This document shows, piece after piece, positions 24,995 through 32,564 of a DNA stretch of 64,000 nucleotides. This DNA comes from Novosphingobium olei (GTDB lineage Bacteria > Pseudomonadota > Alphaproteobacteria > Sphingomonadales > Sphingomonadaceae): the NCBI RefSeq assembly GCF_012927405.1, contig NZ_JABBGM010000001.1, forward strand, positions 1-64,000. The letters are read 5' to 3'. The position numbers were made by a program, and so were the translations under genes. The notes under the pieces were generated by a model. The model had not been told where the DNA came from, did not search any database, and saw nothing but the letters and a program-made list of their open reading frames with translations. Numbering within the stretch: position 1 is the stretch's first letter; every line of letters starts with the position of its first letter.

Positions 24995-27283
24995 TCATTT
25001 CACGCCGAGATTCTTGAACGACAGGCTGATCAGGTAGCTGTTGCCCTTCGTCGCGTCGCCGGTGGTGATGTAGTCGCGCCGCCAGGTGAAGGCGAGGTCG
25101 AGGCAGTCGTCGGTATAGGCAACGCCGATCCGGTGGCGCAGGATCTGGAAACCGTCGGACGACTGGGTGGGATCTTCGCTCTTGTCGGTCAGGTTGATGA
25201 CCGACGATACGAACGCGGACCAGTACTTGGCAAAGGCGACACGGCCGGCAACGCGCAGTTCCTCGCGATCGCGCAAGTCCTCGAAGCTGGTGTCGATGTT
25301 GCGGTTGAGCTTGAGGTAGCCGACCTCGACATAGGTGCGGTGGCTGCCGATCGTCGCGTCGAATTCGTTGCGGCGCAGGGCAAAGGTCGACTTGTCGAGA
25401 CGGAAGCGATGCGTCAGCTGAACGATGTCGCGGAAGCGGATGTCGGTGCGGCCGACGATGTCGGACATGCGGTTCGACAGGCCGGTGCCTTCGGGCAGCA
25501 GCGTCCGGTCGTTCGAGAGGCGATAGCTCTGCCCGATCGTGGTCGAGAAGCGCCAGCCCGGACGGGTCAGCTGGTAATCGAAGCCGTAGGTGAAGCGCAG
25601 GCCGTCCTCGATCCGGTCGTAGCCGGGAAAGCGGTTGAGCGAGAAGAGGTTCGAGTCCTCAAGATCGGTCGCGCGCGAATCCTCGTTGGGAATCGACAGG
25701 TTCTTGACGTGCGGCGTGGCGACGATCTGGAAGCGCGGCGTGATGACCTGCGTACCGCCGAAGGCGGCGCCGATCAGCGGCCACTTCACGTGGACCGCGG
25801 CCGTCCCGATGGCGCGCGCCTGCCAGCCGGGCGTGCCGCGATAGATGATCGTCGAGGTCAGATCGTTCTGCGCGCTGTGGTAGACATCGCCCCGGCCGAG
25901 CACGGTGAACGTCACTTCCTGGCCAAGCCCGGTGATCGTGCGCAGGTCCCACTGCGCGCGGGCGAAGGCGCGCTGCGTGTCCTGGCCCTGCGTGCGAGTG
26001 ATGGCGAGCGAGTTCACCTCGAACTCGAACTTGCCGAGGGGCGCCTGGACGCGGCGGCGGTATTCGAGGCTCGGCAGCGCGATCGGCATCTGGCCTTGCG
26101 TATCGCCGAGGCGCAAGGTCTGGATCGCCCAGCCGGCGAGGCTGAAATAACTGTCGTTGTCGATCCGTTCGAGGTTGATCGACGAACGCAGTCGGTCATC
26201 GCGGCTGATGTCGTAGCGGCGCAGGAAGGTACGGTCGCTGGCGTAGCGGCCGTAGGCGGTAAGGCTCCAGGTCGGCGAGAACTGGAGGCGCCCGTTCGCT
26301 TCGATGTAGCCACGGAACTGCTGGTTGCCGGGCACAGGCGCGGTCGTCGCGTTCGTCGGGATGACCGCGCTTCGCGTCAGGTAGCCGGTCACCTGGAAGG
26401 CGCCGATGTCGGTAAGCTGGCGGTAGCGGGCCGAGACCATCGGCAGCGCGCCGGTGTAGACGTAGCCGGTGAGCGCCAGGTCCTTGTTATCGGCGATGCG
26501 CCAGTACCAGGTATCCGACAGTTCCACCCCGTTGGTGGCGCCAAGCCGCAGGTCGGGGATGAGCAGGCCGGTTTCGGCGCGGAAATCGCTGGTGTGGCCA
26601 AGACCGGGGAGGGGCAGCAGCGACACGCCGAACATGCGCAGCTTCGCACCCTTGTACTTCACGCGCTTGTCAGCGGCGTCGAAGTAGACCTGGACGGCGG
26701 TGATTTCCCAGCTCGGCTTCTTGGGGCAGCCATCGTCGTCCTCTACCGCGCAGCCGGAGAAGGCCGCGTCGTGCAGGGTGATGTTGCCCTTTTCGTCGCG
26801 CTCGCCGCTGCGGGCGGCAAGGCGCCCGCCTTCGCGCAGCACCAGAAGCATATCCTCGATCGCGCCGGCCTTCAGCTCCTCGGTCAGTTCGACCTTGTCG
26901 GTATAGAGGACGTTGCCGTCCTGATCGACGAAGCGGATGTTGCCGTTGGCTTCGATCTTGCCGGTCTTGCGGTCCCAGGTGACGACATTGGCGCGCACCG
27001 TCTGGTCCTCGCGCCGCAGCACGACGCTGCCGGTGGCGATCACCTGATCCGAATCGTTGTTGTACTGGACCTTGTCGGCCTCGAAGCGGACCTGCTCTTC
27101 CTGCTGTTGGGCAGGCGCGCTGGCGGATGCGGCCGGGGCGGCGGCATCTTGCGCGCTTGCCCCACCGGGCAGGGCGAACAGGCCGGCGGCAAACAGCGCG
27201 TGGAGAGAAGTGCTTGCGGCCAAGCGGCGCGTGCGCAAGCGTCGGGAAAAGGCTTGCGGCAGCGGCCGCGCGGCGGGTTGCAT
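24995..27283 (-). CDS. lptD: LPS-assembly outer-membrane protein LptD
   Basis: A 762-residue LptD which, with LptE, inserts lipopolysaccharide into the outer leaflet. Signal peptide (SLHALFAAGLFALPGGASA), an LptA-like OstA domain (RFEADKVQYNNDSDQVIATGSVVLRREDQTVRANVVTWDRK), then the large barrel domain ending in a C-terminal strand (YLISLSFKNLGVK). Two cysteines near GCAVEDDDGC could form a disulphide. ATG 27283 is preferred over a TTG at 27319. It is first in lptD-surA-pdxA-rsmA and divergent from pepA. Confidence 0.95.
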   Translation of the reverse strand: MQPAARPLPQAFSRRLRTRRLAASTSLHALFAAGLFALPGGASAQDAAAPAASASAPAQQQEEQVRFEADKVQYNNDSDQVIATGSVVLRREDQTVRANVVTWDRKTGKIEANGNIRFVDQDGNVLYTDKVELTEELKAGAIEDMLLVLREGGRLAARSGERDEKGNITLHDAAFSGCAVEDDDGCPKKPSWEITAVQVYFDAADKRVKYKGAKLRMFGVSLLPLPGLGHTSDFRAETGLLIPDLRLGATNGVELSDTWYWRIADNKDLALTGYVYTGALPMVSARYRQLTDIGAFQVTGYLTRSAVIPTNATTAPVPGNQQFRGYIEANGRLQFSPTWSLTAYGRYASDRTFLRRYDISRDDRLRSSINLERIDNDSYFSLAGWAIQTLRLGDTQGQMPIALPSLEYRRRVQAPLGKFEFEVNSLAITRTQGQDTQRAFARAQWDLRTITGLGQEVTFTVLGRGDVYHSAQNDLTSTIIYRGTPGWQARAIGTAAVHVKWPLIGAAFGGTQVITPRFQIVATPHVKNLSIPNEDSRATDLEDSNLFSLNRFPGYDRIEDGLRFTYGFDYQLTRPGWRFSTTIGQSYRLSNDRTLLPEGTGLSNRMSDIVGRTDIRFRDIVQLTHRFRLDKSTFALRRNEFDATIGSHRTYVEVGYLKLNRNIDTSFEDLRDREELRVAGRVAFAKYWSAFVSSVINLTDKSEDPTQSSDGFQILRHRIGVAYTDDCLDLAFTWRRDYITTGDATKGNSYLISLSFKNLGVK

Positions 27284-27398
27284 GCGCTTGCCTATCGCAT
27301 CGGCGAGCCCTAACTGCAAACCAACATTTGCGCTTCCTGCCGTGTGTTGCCTTCGTGCCGCGCCCGGGAGCGCCCGATCCGACAGGAGCTTTCAGACG

Positions 27399-28859
27399 AT
27401 GATCGTAGAATTCGGCAAGACCGGCGCAGAACGCCCCCGCCTCGTCGCCCGTCTGGTGGCCGACGGCGCGCTTCCCGCCGATCTCGACGCCGTGACCCGT
27501 GGCGCGGCCGAGGCGCAGCGCTTTTCCGGGAAGACCGGCCAGGTTTTCGAGTACTTCGCCGCGGGCGCTGGCGACGCCATCGCGCGCCATGCGCTGGTGG
27601 GCATTGGCGATGCATCGGCCGCTGGCCGGATTGCGGCGCTGGAGAAGGCCGGCGGTGCGCTGACCGCCAAGTACCTGACCTCTGGCGAAGCGGCGGTTGC
27701 GATCGACTTTGGCGGTAGCGGTCTTTCGGCGGACGAAGCGGCCGCCGTGCTGCTGGGCGCTCGGCTGCGCGGCTGGCGCCACGATGTCTATCGCACGAAA
27801 CTGAAAGACGAACAGAAGGCGAGCCTGGGCACGATCGTTGCGATCAATGCCCCGGACGGAACCGATGCTGCCTGGGAGATCGAAAGCGCGATCGCCGAAG
27901 GCGTCGAGTTCACCCGCGAACTGGTGACCGAGCCCGCCAACGTGATCTACCCCGAAAGCTTCGTCGAGCGCTGCCGCGCCCGGCTTGAAGGCACGGGGAT
28001 CGAGATCCTGGTGCTGGACAAGGCGCAGATGACCGCGCTCGGCATGGGCGCGCTGCTGGGCGTGGCGCAGGGTTCGGTGCGCGAGCCGCGCCTGCTGGCG
28101 ATGCGCTGGAAGGGCAAGGCGGGCGCCCGTCCCACCGCGTTCGTCGGCAAGGGCGTGACCTTCGACACTGGCGGCATCTCGATCAAGCCCGCCGCGGGCA
28201 TGGAAGACATGAAGTGGGACATGGGCGGCGCCGGCGCGGTTGCGGGCACCATGCTCGCGCTCGCCAAGCGCAAGGCGCAGGCCGACGTGATCGGCGTGTG
28301 CGGGCTGGTGGAGAACATGCCCGACGGCAATGCGCAGCGCCCAGGTGACGTGGTCACATCGATGTCGGGCCAGACGGTAGAGGTCATCAACACCGACGCC
28401 GAAGGGCGCCTGGTGCTGTGCGATGCGCTGACCTGGGTGCAGAAGGAATACAGCCCGGCGACGATCGTCGACCTTGCCACGCTGACCGGCGCGATGATCA
28501 TTTCGCTCGGCCATGAACACGCCGGCATGTTCAGCAACGACGACCTGCTTGCCAGCCAGCTTGACGCCGCGGGCAAGGCGAGCGGCGACAGCCTGTGGCG
28601 CTTCCCGCTCGGGGCGGCGTACGACAAGCTGATCGACAGCCCGATCGCGGACATGAAGAACGTCGGCCCGCGTTATGGTGGCTCGATCACTGCGGCGCAG
28701 TTCCTGCAGCGCTACATCGACAAGGGCGTCGCGTGGGCGCACCTCGACATCGCCGGCACCGTCTGGGTCGACAAGGCCGGGGCGACGCACGACAAGGGCG
28801 CGACCGGCTTCGGCGTGCGCCTGCTCGATCGCTACGTCCGCAACGTGCTGGAGGCATAA
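27399..28859 (+). CDS. pepA: leucyl aminopeptidase (M17)
   Basis: A 486-residue M17 cytosol aminopeptidase. Metal-binding and catalytic motifs are FVGKGVTFDTGGISIKPAAGM, the MKWDMGGAGAV block and the M17 signature NTDAEGRLVL. The N-terminal domain (residues 1-160) is poorly conserved, as is usual. ATG 27399 follows ACAGGAG. The DUF2256, M24 peptidase and holC genes follow closely, as in many alphaproteobacteria. Confidence 0.96.
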   Translation: MIVEFGKTGAERPRLVARLVADGALPADLDAVTRGAAEAQRFSGKTGQVFEYFAAGAGDAIARHALVGIGDASAAGRIAALEKAGGALTAKYLTSGEAAVAIDFGGSGLSADEAAAVLLGARLRGWRHDVYRTKLKDEQKASLGTIVAINAPDGTDAAWEIESAIAEGVEFTRELVTEPANVIYPESFVERCRARLEGTGIEILVLDKAQMTALGMGALLGVAQGSVREPRLLAMRWKGKAGARPTAFVGKGVTFDTGGISIKPAAGMEDMKWDMGGAGAVAGTMLALAKRKAQADVIGVCGLVENMPDGNAQRPGDVVTSMSGQTVEVINTDAEGRLVLCDALTWVQKEYSPATIVDLATLTGAMIISLGHEHAGMFSNDDLLASQLDAAGKASGDSLWRFPLGAAYDKLIDSPIADMKNVGPRYGGSITAAQFLQRYIDKGVAWAHLDIAGTVWVDKAGATHDKGATGFGVRLLDRYVRNVLEA

Positions 28860-28868
28860 GCGCGGCAC

Positions 28869-29033
28869 ATGCCCAAGATGCGGCGCAAGTCGGACCTGCC
28901 GACCAAGACCTGCGCCGCATGCGGCCTGCCGTTCACGTGGCGCAAGAAGTGGGAACGGGACTGGGAAAACGTGAAGTTCTGCTCTGACCGTTGTCGCGGC
29001 AATCGCAGCGCCGCAACGCCGCAGGCGTCGTGA
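28869..29033 (+). CDS. DUF2256 small zinc-finger protein
   Basis: A 54-residue basic protein starting [19 protein letters not shown]. The cysteine pattern CAAC near residue 15 and CSDRC near residue 38, with [12 protein letters not shown] between them, is the DUF2256 motif and suggests one bound zinc. Its stop overlaps the next gene's start (TGATG). Function unknown. Confidence 0.85.
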   Translation: MPKMRRKSDLPTKTCAACGLPFTWRKKWERDWENVKFCSDRCRGNRSAATPQAS

Positions 29034-30274
29034 TGGCCGGCTGGTCGCGACGCGCGATGCTGGCGGGCGGCGCGGTGACCTTCGCTGCGTCGGCGCTCCG
29101 TGCGGCGCCGGGGCCAGCGGTCCTTTCCGGCGCGCGGCCGGGTGCCAAGGCTCGGCCGATCAGCCGCGAGGAGCGCCTTGTCCGCATCGCCAAGGTGCAG
29201 GATCTGATGCAGCGCGCCGGCGTGGCGGCGTTGCTGGTCGAAAGCGGCAGCAGCCTCGTCTATTTCACCGGTGTCCGCTGGTGGCGTTCCGAGCGGGTGA
29301 CCGCCGCGGTGATCCCGGCGAAGGGACAGCCGGTGATCGTGACGCCGTTCTTCGAGGCGCCATCGGTGCGCGAGACGCTGGCCGTCCCCGCCGACATTCT
29401 CACCTGGAACGAGGACGAGAGCCCGTTCGCGCTGATCGCCAGCACGCTGCGGGGCGGCGGCAATGCCGGGCCCATCGCGGTGGAGCAGACCACGCGCGAA
29501 TTCATCGTCGACGGCCTGCAGCGCGAGGGCACGTTCAAGGTGGTGTCCGGTGCGGCGCTGGTCGATGCGTGCCGGCGGTTCAAGTCTCCGGCCGAGATCG
29601 AACTGATGCAGATCGCCAACGACATCACGCTGGCGGCGCTGCGCGAGGTTCACGCGGGCGTGCGGCAGGGCATGACGGCCAAGGACATCTCCGCGATGAT
29701 GGAGGCGGCGACGGCCCGGCTCGGCGGGGCGAGCGAATTCGCGATGGTGCTGCTCAACGAAGCCAGCGCCTATCCGCACGGTTCGCGCACGCCAGAGGTG
29801 GTGCGCGAAGGGTCGGTCATCCTGATGGACTGCGGCTGCACGGTCGAGGATTACCAGTCCGATATCTCGCGCACGTGGGTGTTCGGAGAGCCGAGCGCAA
29901 GGCAGCGCAAGGTGTGGCAGACGGTACGGCGCGGGCAGGACGTGGTGTTCGAAGCGGCCCGCCCGGGCGTGCCGGTCGCCGCGCTCGATGCGGCGGTCCG
30001 CCGGTCCTACGAGAAGGAGGGCTGGGGTCCTGCGTTTGCGCTGCCCGGCCTGTCGCACCGCGCCGGGCACGGCATCGGCATGGATGGGCACGAATCGCCC
30101 TATCTTGTCGGAAACGACCAGACCGCGCTTGAGCCCGGCATGTGCTTTTCCAATGAGCCGGGGCTTTATATCCCGGGCGCGTTCGGCGTGCGGCTCGAAG
30201 ACTGCTGGGTGATGACTGCGGCAGGGCCAAAGGCGTTCACGCCACTCGCCCGTTCGCTCGAATACCCGATCTGA
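29033..30274 (+). CDS. M24 family Xaa-Pro peptidase, Tat-exported
   Basis: A 413-residue M24 (pita-bread) metallopeptidase. The N-terminus WSRRAMLAGGAVTFAASALRA is a twin-arginine signal, so the protein is probably folded before export. The metal ligands appear in order: VILMDCGCTVEDYQSDISRTW (two Asp), LPGLSHRAGHGIGMDGHESPYL (His), FSNEPGLYIPGAFGVRLEDC (two Glu). Likely substrate is Xaa-Pro peptides, although creatinase-type activity cannot be excluded. ATG 29033 overlaps the DUF2256 stop (TGATG). holC follows 4 bp later. Confidence 0.88.
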   Translation: MAGWSRRAMLAGGAVTFAASALRAAPGPAVLSGARPGAKARPISREERLVRIAKVQDLMQRAGVAALLVESGSSLVYFTGVRWWRSERVTAAVIPAKGQPVIVTPFFEAPSVRETLAVPADILTWNEDESPFALIASTLRGGGNAGPIAVEQTTREFIVDGLQREGTFKVVSGAALVDACRRFKSPAEIELMQIANDITLAALREVHAGVRQGMTAKDISAMMEAATARLGGASEFAMVLLNEASAYPHGSRTPEVVREGSVILMDCGCTVEDYQSDISRTWVFGEPSARQRKVWQTVRRGQDVVFEAARPGVPVAALDAAVRRSYEKEGWGPAFALPGLSHRAGHGIGMDGHESPYLVGNDQTALEPGMCFSNEPGLYIPGAFGVRLEDCWVMTAAGPKAFTPLARSLEYPI

Positions 30275-30278
30275 GCCG

Positions 30279-30722
30279 ATGCGCGTCGACTTCTACCAGC
30301 TGACCCGCGATCCGGCCGAGCTGGTCGTGCCGCTGATTGCGCGGGCGACGCTCGGCGCCGGCGCGCGTCTGCTGGTGGTGTCGTCGGACGAAGCGCAGCT
30401 GACGCGGATAGACGAGGCGTTGTGGACGCGCCTTCCCGAAACCTTCCTCGCGCACGGCCGCGCCGGGGGTGCGCACGATGCGCGACAGCCTATCCTGCTC
30501 TCAGACGCGCCCGAGCCGGCGAATGCGGCGACGTATCTCGCCTGCGCTGACGGGCAGTTTCGCGAAATGCACGGGATGGAGCGGGCGTTCCTGCTGTTCC
30601 CGCCCGAGCAGGTCGACGATGCCCGTGCGACCTGGAAGGCGCTGCGCGCGCGCGAAGGGGCAGACTTGCGGTACTGGCGGCAGGGCGAGCGTGGCTGGGA
30701 AGAGGTCAAGCCGGGGCGTTGA
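30279..30722 (+). CDS. holC: DNA polymerase III chi subunit
   Basis: A 147-residue HolC. MRVDFYQLTRDPAELVVPLIARATLGAGARLLVVSSDEAQL at the start and LWTRLPETFLAHGRAG, QPILLSDA and FLLFPPEQVDDARATWKALR later are the family pattern. It links the clamp-loader to SSB. It is 4 bp after the M24 gene and part of the pepA cluster. Confidence 0.93.
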   Translation: MRVDFYQLTRDPAELVVPLIARATLGAGARLLVVSSDEAQLTRIDEALWTRLPETFLAHGRAGGAHDARQPILLSDAPEPANAATYLACADGQFREMHGMERAFLLFPPEQVDDARATWKALRAREGADLRYWRQGERGWEEVKPGR

Positions 30723-30812
30723 CGTGCACGGGCACGCTGCCTTGCGGCGCAGCACAAACCCGGCTAGGGGCGCGCGCAACCAGAAAACCCCACAATTCGC
30801 AAGGAACGTCCC

Positions 30813-31235
30813 ATGGCGGTTACCCGCACCTTCTCGATCATCAAGCCCGACGCGACCCGTCGCAACCTGACCGGCGGCGTCACCAAGATGCTCGAGGAAG
30901 CCGGCCTGCGCGTCGTCGCGTCGAAGCGCATCCACATGAGCCGCGAGCAGGCCGAAGGCTTCTATGCGGTCCACAAGGAACGCCCGTTCTTCAACGATCT
31001 CGTCGAGTTCATGATCTCGGGCCCGGTCGTGGTCCAGGTGCTCGAAGGCGAAGACGCGGTAAAGCGCAACCGTGACGTGATGGGCGCGACCAACCCGGCC
31101 AACGCCGACGAAGGCACCATCCGCAAGACCTACGCCGAATCGATCGAGGCGAACTCGGTCCACGGTTCGGACTCGGAAGAGAACGCGGCGACCGAAATCG
31201 CCTTCTTCTTCAAGCCGGAAGAAATCGTCGGCTGA
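30813..31235 (+). CDS. ndk: nucleoside diphosphate kinase
   Basis: A 140-residue Ndk. [27 protein letters not shown] is the nucleotide-binding start, and the active-site histidine lies in [21 protein letters not shown]. It equilibrates NTP pools by ping-pong phosphotransfer. It has its own 90-bp upstream gap after holC and a strong palindromic terminator after it. Confidence 0.98.
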   Translation: MAVTRTFSIIKPDATRRNLTGGVTKMLEEAGLRVVASKRIHMSREQAEGFYAVHKERPFFNDLVEFMISGPVVVQVLEGEDAVKRNRDVMGATNPANADEGTIRKTYAESIEANSVHGSDSEENAATEIAFFFKPEEIVG

Positions 31236-31261
31236 TCAGACCGTCCCATTCGGAACAACGC

Positions 31262-31296
31262 AAGGGCCACCGGGACATCGCGTCCCGGTGGCCCTT
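31262..31296. terminator. bidirectional rho-independent terminator between ndk and the TadE gene
   Basis: A perfect 15-bp stem, AAGGGCCACCGGGAC and its complement GTCCCGGTGGCCCTT, with a five-base loop lies between the convergent stop codons of ndk and the TadE-like gene. The symmetric A/T ends suit termination in both directions. Confidence 0.85.
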
Positions 31297-31302
31297 CGCG
31301 TT

Positions 31303-31977
31303 TCAGGTGCACTTCGACGTGCCGCCTGTGCCGGTGAGGCCTGCTGAGAGATTGCGCTGGTCGCGAATGATGAAGGCCGCCTGCTGGCGGATCGTGAAGG
31401 GCGAAAAAAAGAAGCTGCCGAACAGGCCCGTGTACTGGTAATAGACCTCGGCAATCATCACGGCGCTGCCGGTGTCGGCGGTCAGCGTGGCCTGGCCCAT
31501 GTTGACGCCCGTGATGGTCGCACCGTTGAGCCCGTTCTGGGTGCTGTCGTTGCCATAGGCGGACGTCTTGACCAGGCTGCCGTAGCAGCGCTGCCAGTGG
31601 ATGTACTGCTTTCCGGTCGAAGTATCCTTCTCAAGGCTGGTCAGGATGACGCGGCCATTGGTCGACAGGCTGATCGACTTCCCCGCTTCGCCCGCACCCT
31701 TCATCACCGAATCGACGTCCGTTTCGGCGATGGTCGGCGTAACCGAGCTGTTGTCTGCCTGCCCCAGACGGGACGCATTGTCGCCGACCGCGAGCGCGAT
31801 TTCGCTCAGCTGCATGTCGATCGCCGTGAGGTTGGCAACCTCGGTGGCGAACATGCCGAACGAGATCAGCACGGGAAGGGCAATCGCAAATTCGATCAGC
31901 GCAATCCCGCTGCGGTTTGCGGCGAGGCGGCGCACCAGACGGCGCGCGCGCGGTGGCAAGGCGGAGCGCGTCATCAT
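31303..31977 (-). CDS. TadE/TadG-family pilus-assembly protein
   Basis: A 224-residue minor pseudopilin-like protein. After a basic N-terminus (RARRLVRRLAANRSG) comes the TadE signature segment IALIEFAIALPVLISFGMFATEVANL, with the Glu five residues into the hydrophobic helix as in prepilins. The rest is extracytoplasmic. The start is the ATG at 31977 overlapping the upstream stop (ATGA). It is third in a TadG-TadE-TadE operon; no tadA/cpaF or prepilin peptidase is nearby. Confidence 0.85.
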   Translation of the reverse strand: MMTRSALPPRARRLVRRLAANRSGIALIEFAIALPVLISFGMFATEVANLTAIDMQLSEIALAVGDNASRLGQADNSSVTPTIAETDVDSVMKGAGEAGKSISLSTNGRVILTSLEKDTSTGKQYIHWQRCYGSLVKTSAYGNDSTQNGLNGATITGVNMGQATLTADTGSAVMIAEVYYQYTGLFGSFFFSPFTIRQQAAFIIRDQRNLSAGLTGTGGTSKCT

Positions 31978-32564
31978 GCGCATGTCCCGCTCGACGAACC
32001 ATACTTCGTTTGCGTTGCGAAAGGCTGGTTCTTGCGCACGGTCTTGGACACGAGCGTCTGCGTTCCGGTGAAGCCCGGCACGAAGGGCAACTTGATCAGC
32101 GGGTCGTACTTGACGGTCGTCGTGTAGATAACGACGTCGTAGGCGCCACCGTTGCCCGACTGGCCGATATTGGCATCCCAACGGCCATTGCGGTTCTCGT
32201 CGATGTAGGTCTCGCCCCCTGAGCATGTGCCGTCGCTGTTCGTGTCGTTCCATTTTTCGGGACGCGCGATGTCGGCAAAGTCATAGTAGTTGGTGCGGGT
32301 CGATGTGACCTGCGCGCCCGGCAGGATGTTCTTGACCGTGGCCGCAACCATGGCGTCGGATGCCGTGGTATCGGCCGTTTCGAGCGATGAATCGCGCGCC
32401 GCGGCTTCGACCGCGCCTTCGAGCAGGACCTTGCCGTACACCAGCTGGCCAAGGTCGATCAGGCTGAAGATCATCAGCATGAAGACGGGCGCAATGATCC
32501 CAAACTCGAGGATGTAGGCGCCTTCGGTATCGGCGAGCAGGCGCTGGAGCGTGCGGGCGGTCAT
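31974..32564 (-). CDS. TadE-family pilus-assembly protein
   Basis: A 196-residue TadE-like protein: LLADTEGAYILEFGIIAPVFMLMIFSLIDLGQLVYG is the single N-terminal helix with the prepilin-like Gly-Ala-x5-Glu pattern. An acidic DTNSDGTCSGGETYIDENRNGRWD stretch resembles a dockerin-like calcium loop. The ATG overlaps the TadG stop (ATGA), and its own stop overlaps the next start, so all three genes are coupled. Confidence 0.85.
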   Translation of the reverse strand: MTARTLQRLLADTEGAYILEFGIIAPVFMLMIFSLIDLGQLVYGKVLLEGAVEAAARDSSLETADTTASDAMVAATVKNILPGAQVTSTRTNYYDFADIARPEKWNDTNSDGTCSGGETYIDENRNGRWDANIGQSGNGGAYDVVIYTTTVKYDPLIKLPFVPGFTGTQTLVSKTVRKNQPFATQTKYGSSSGTCA

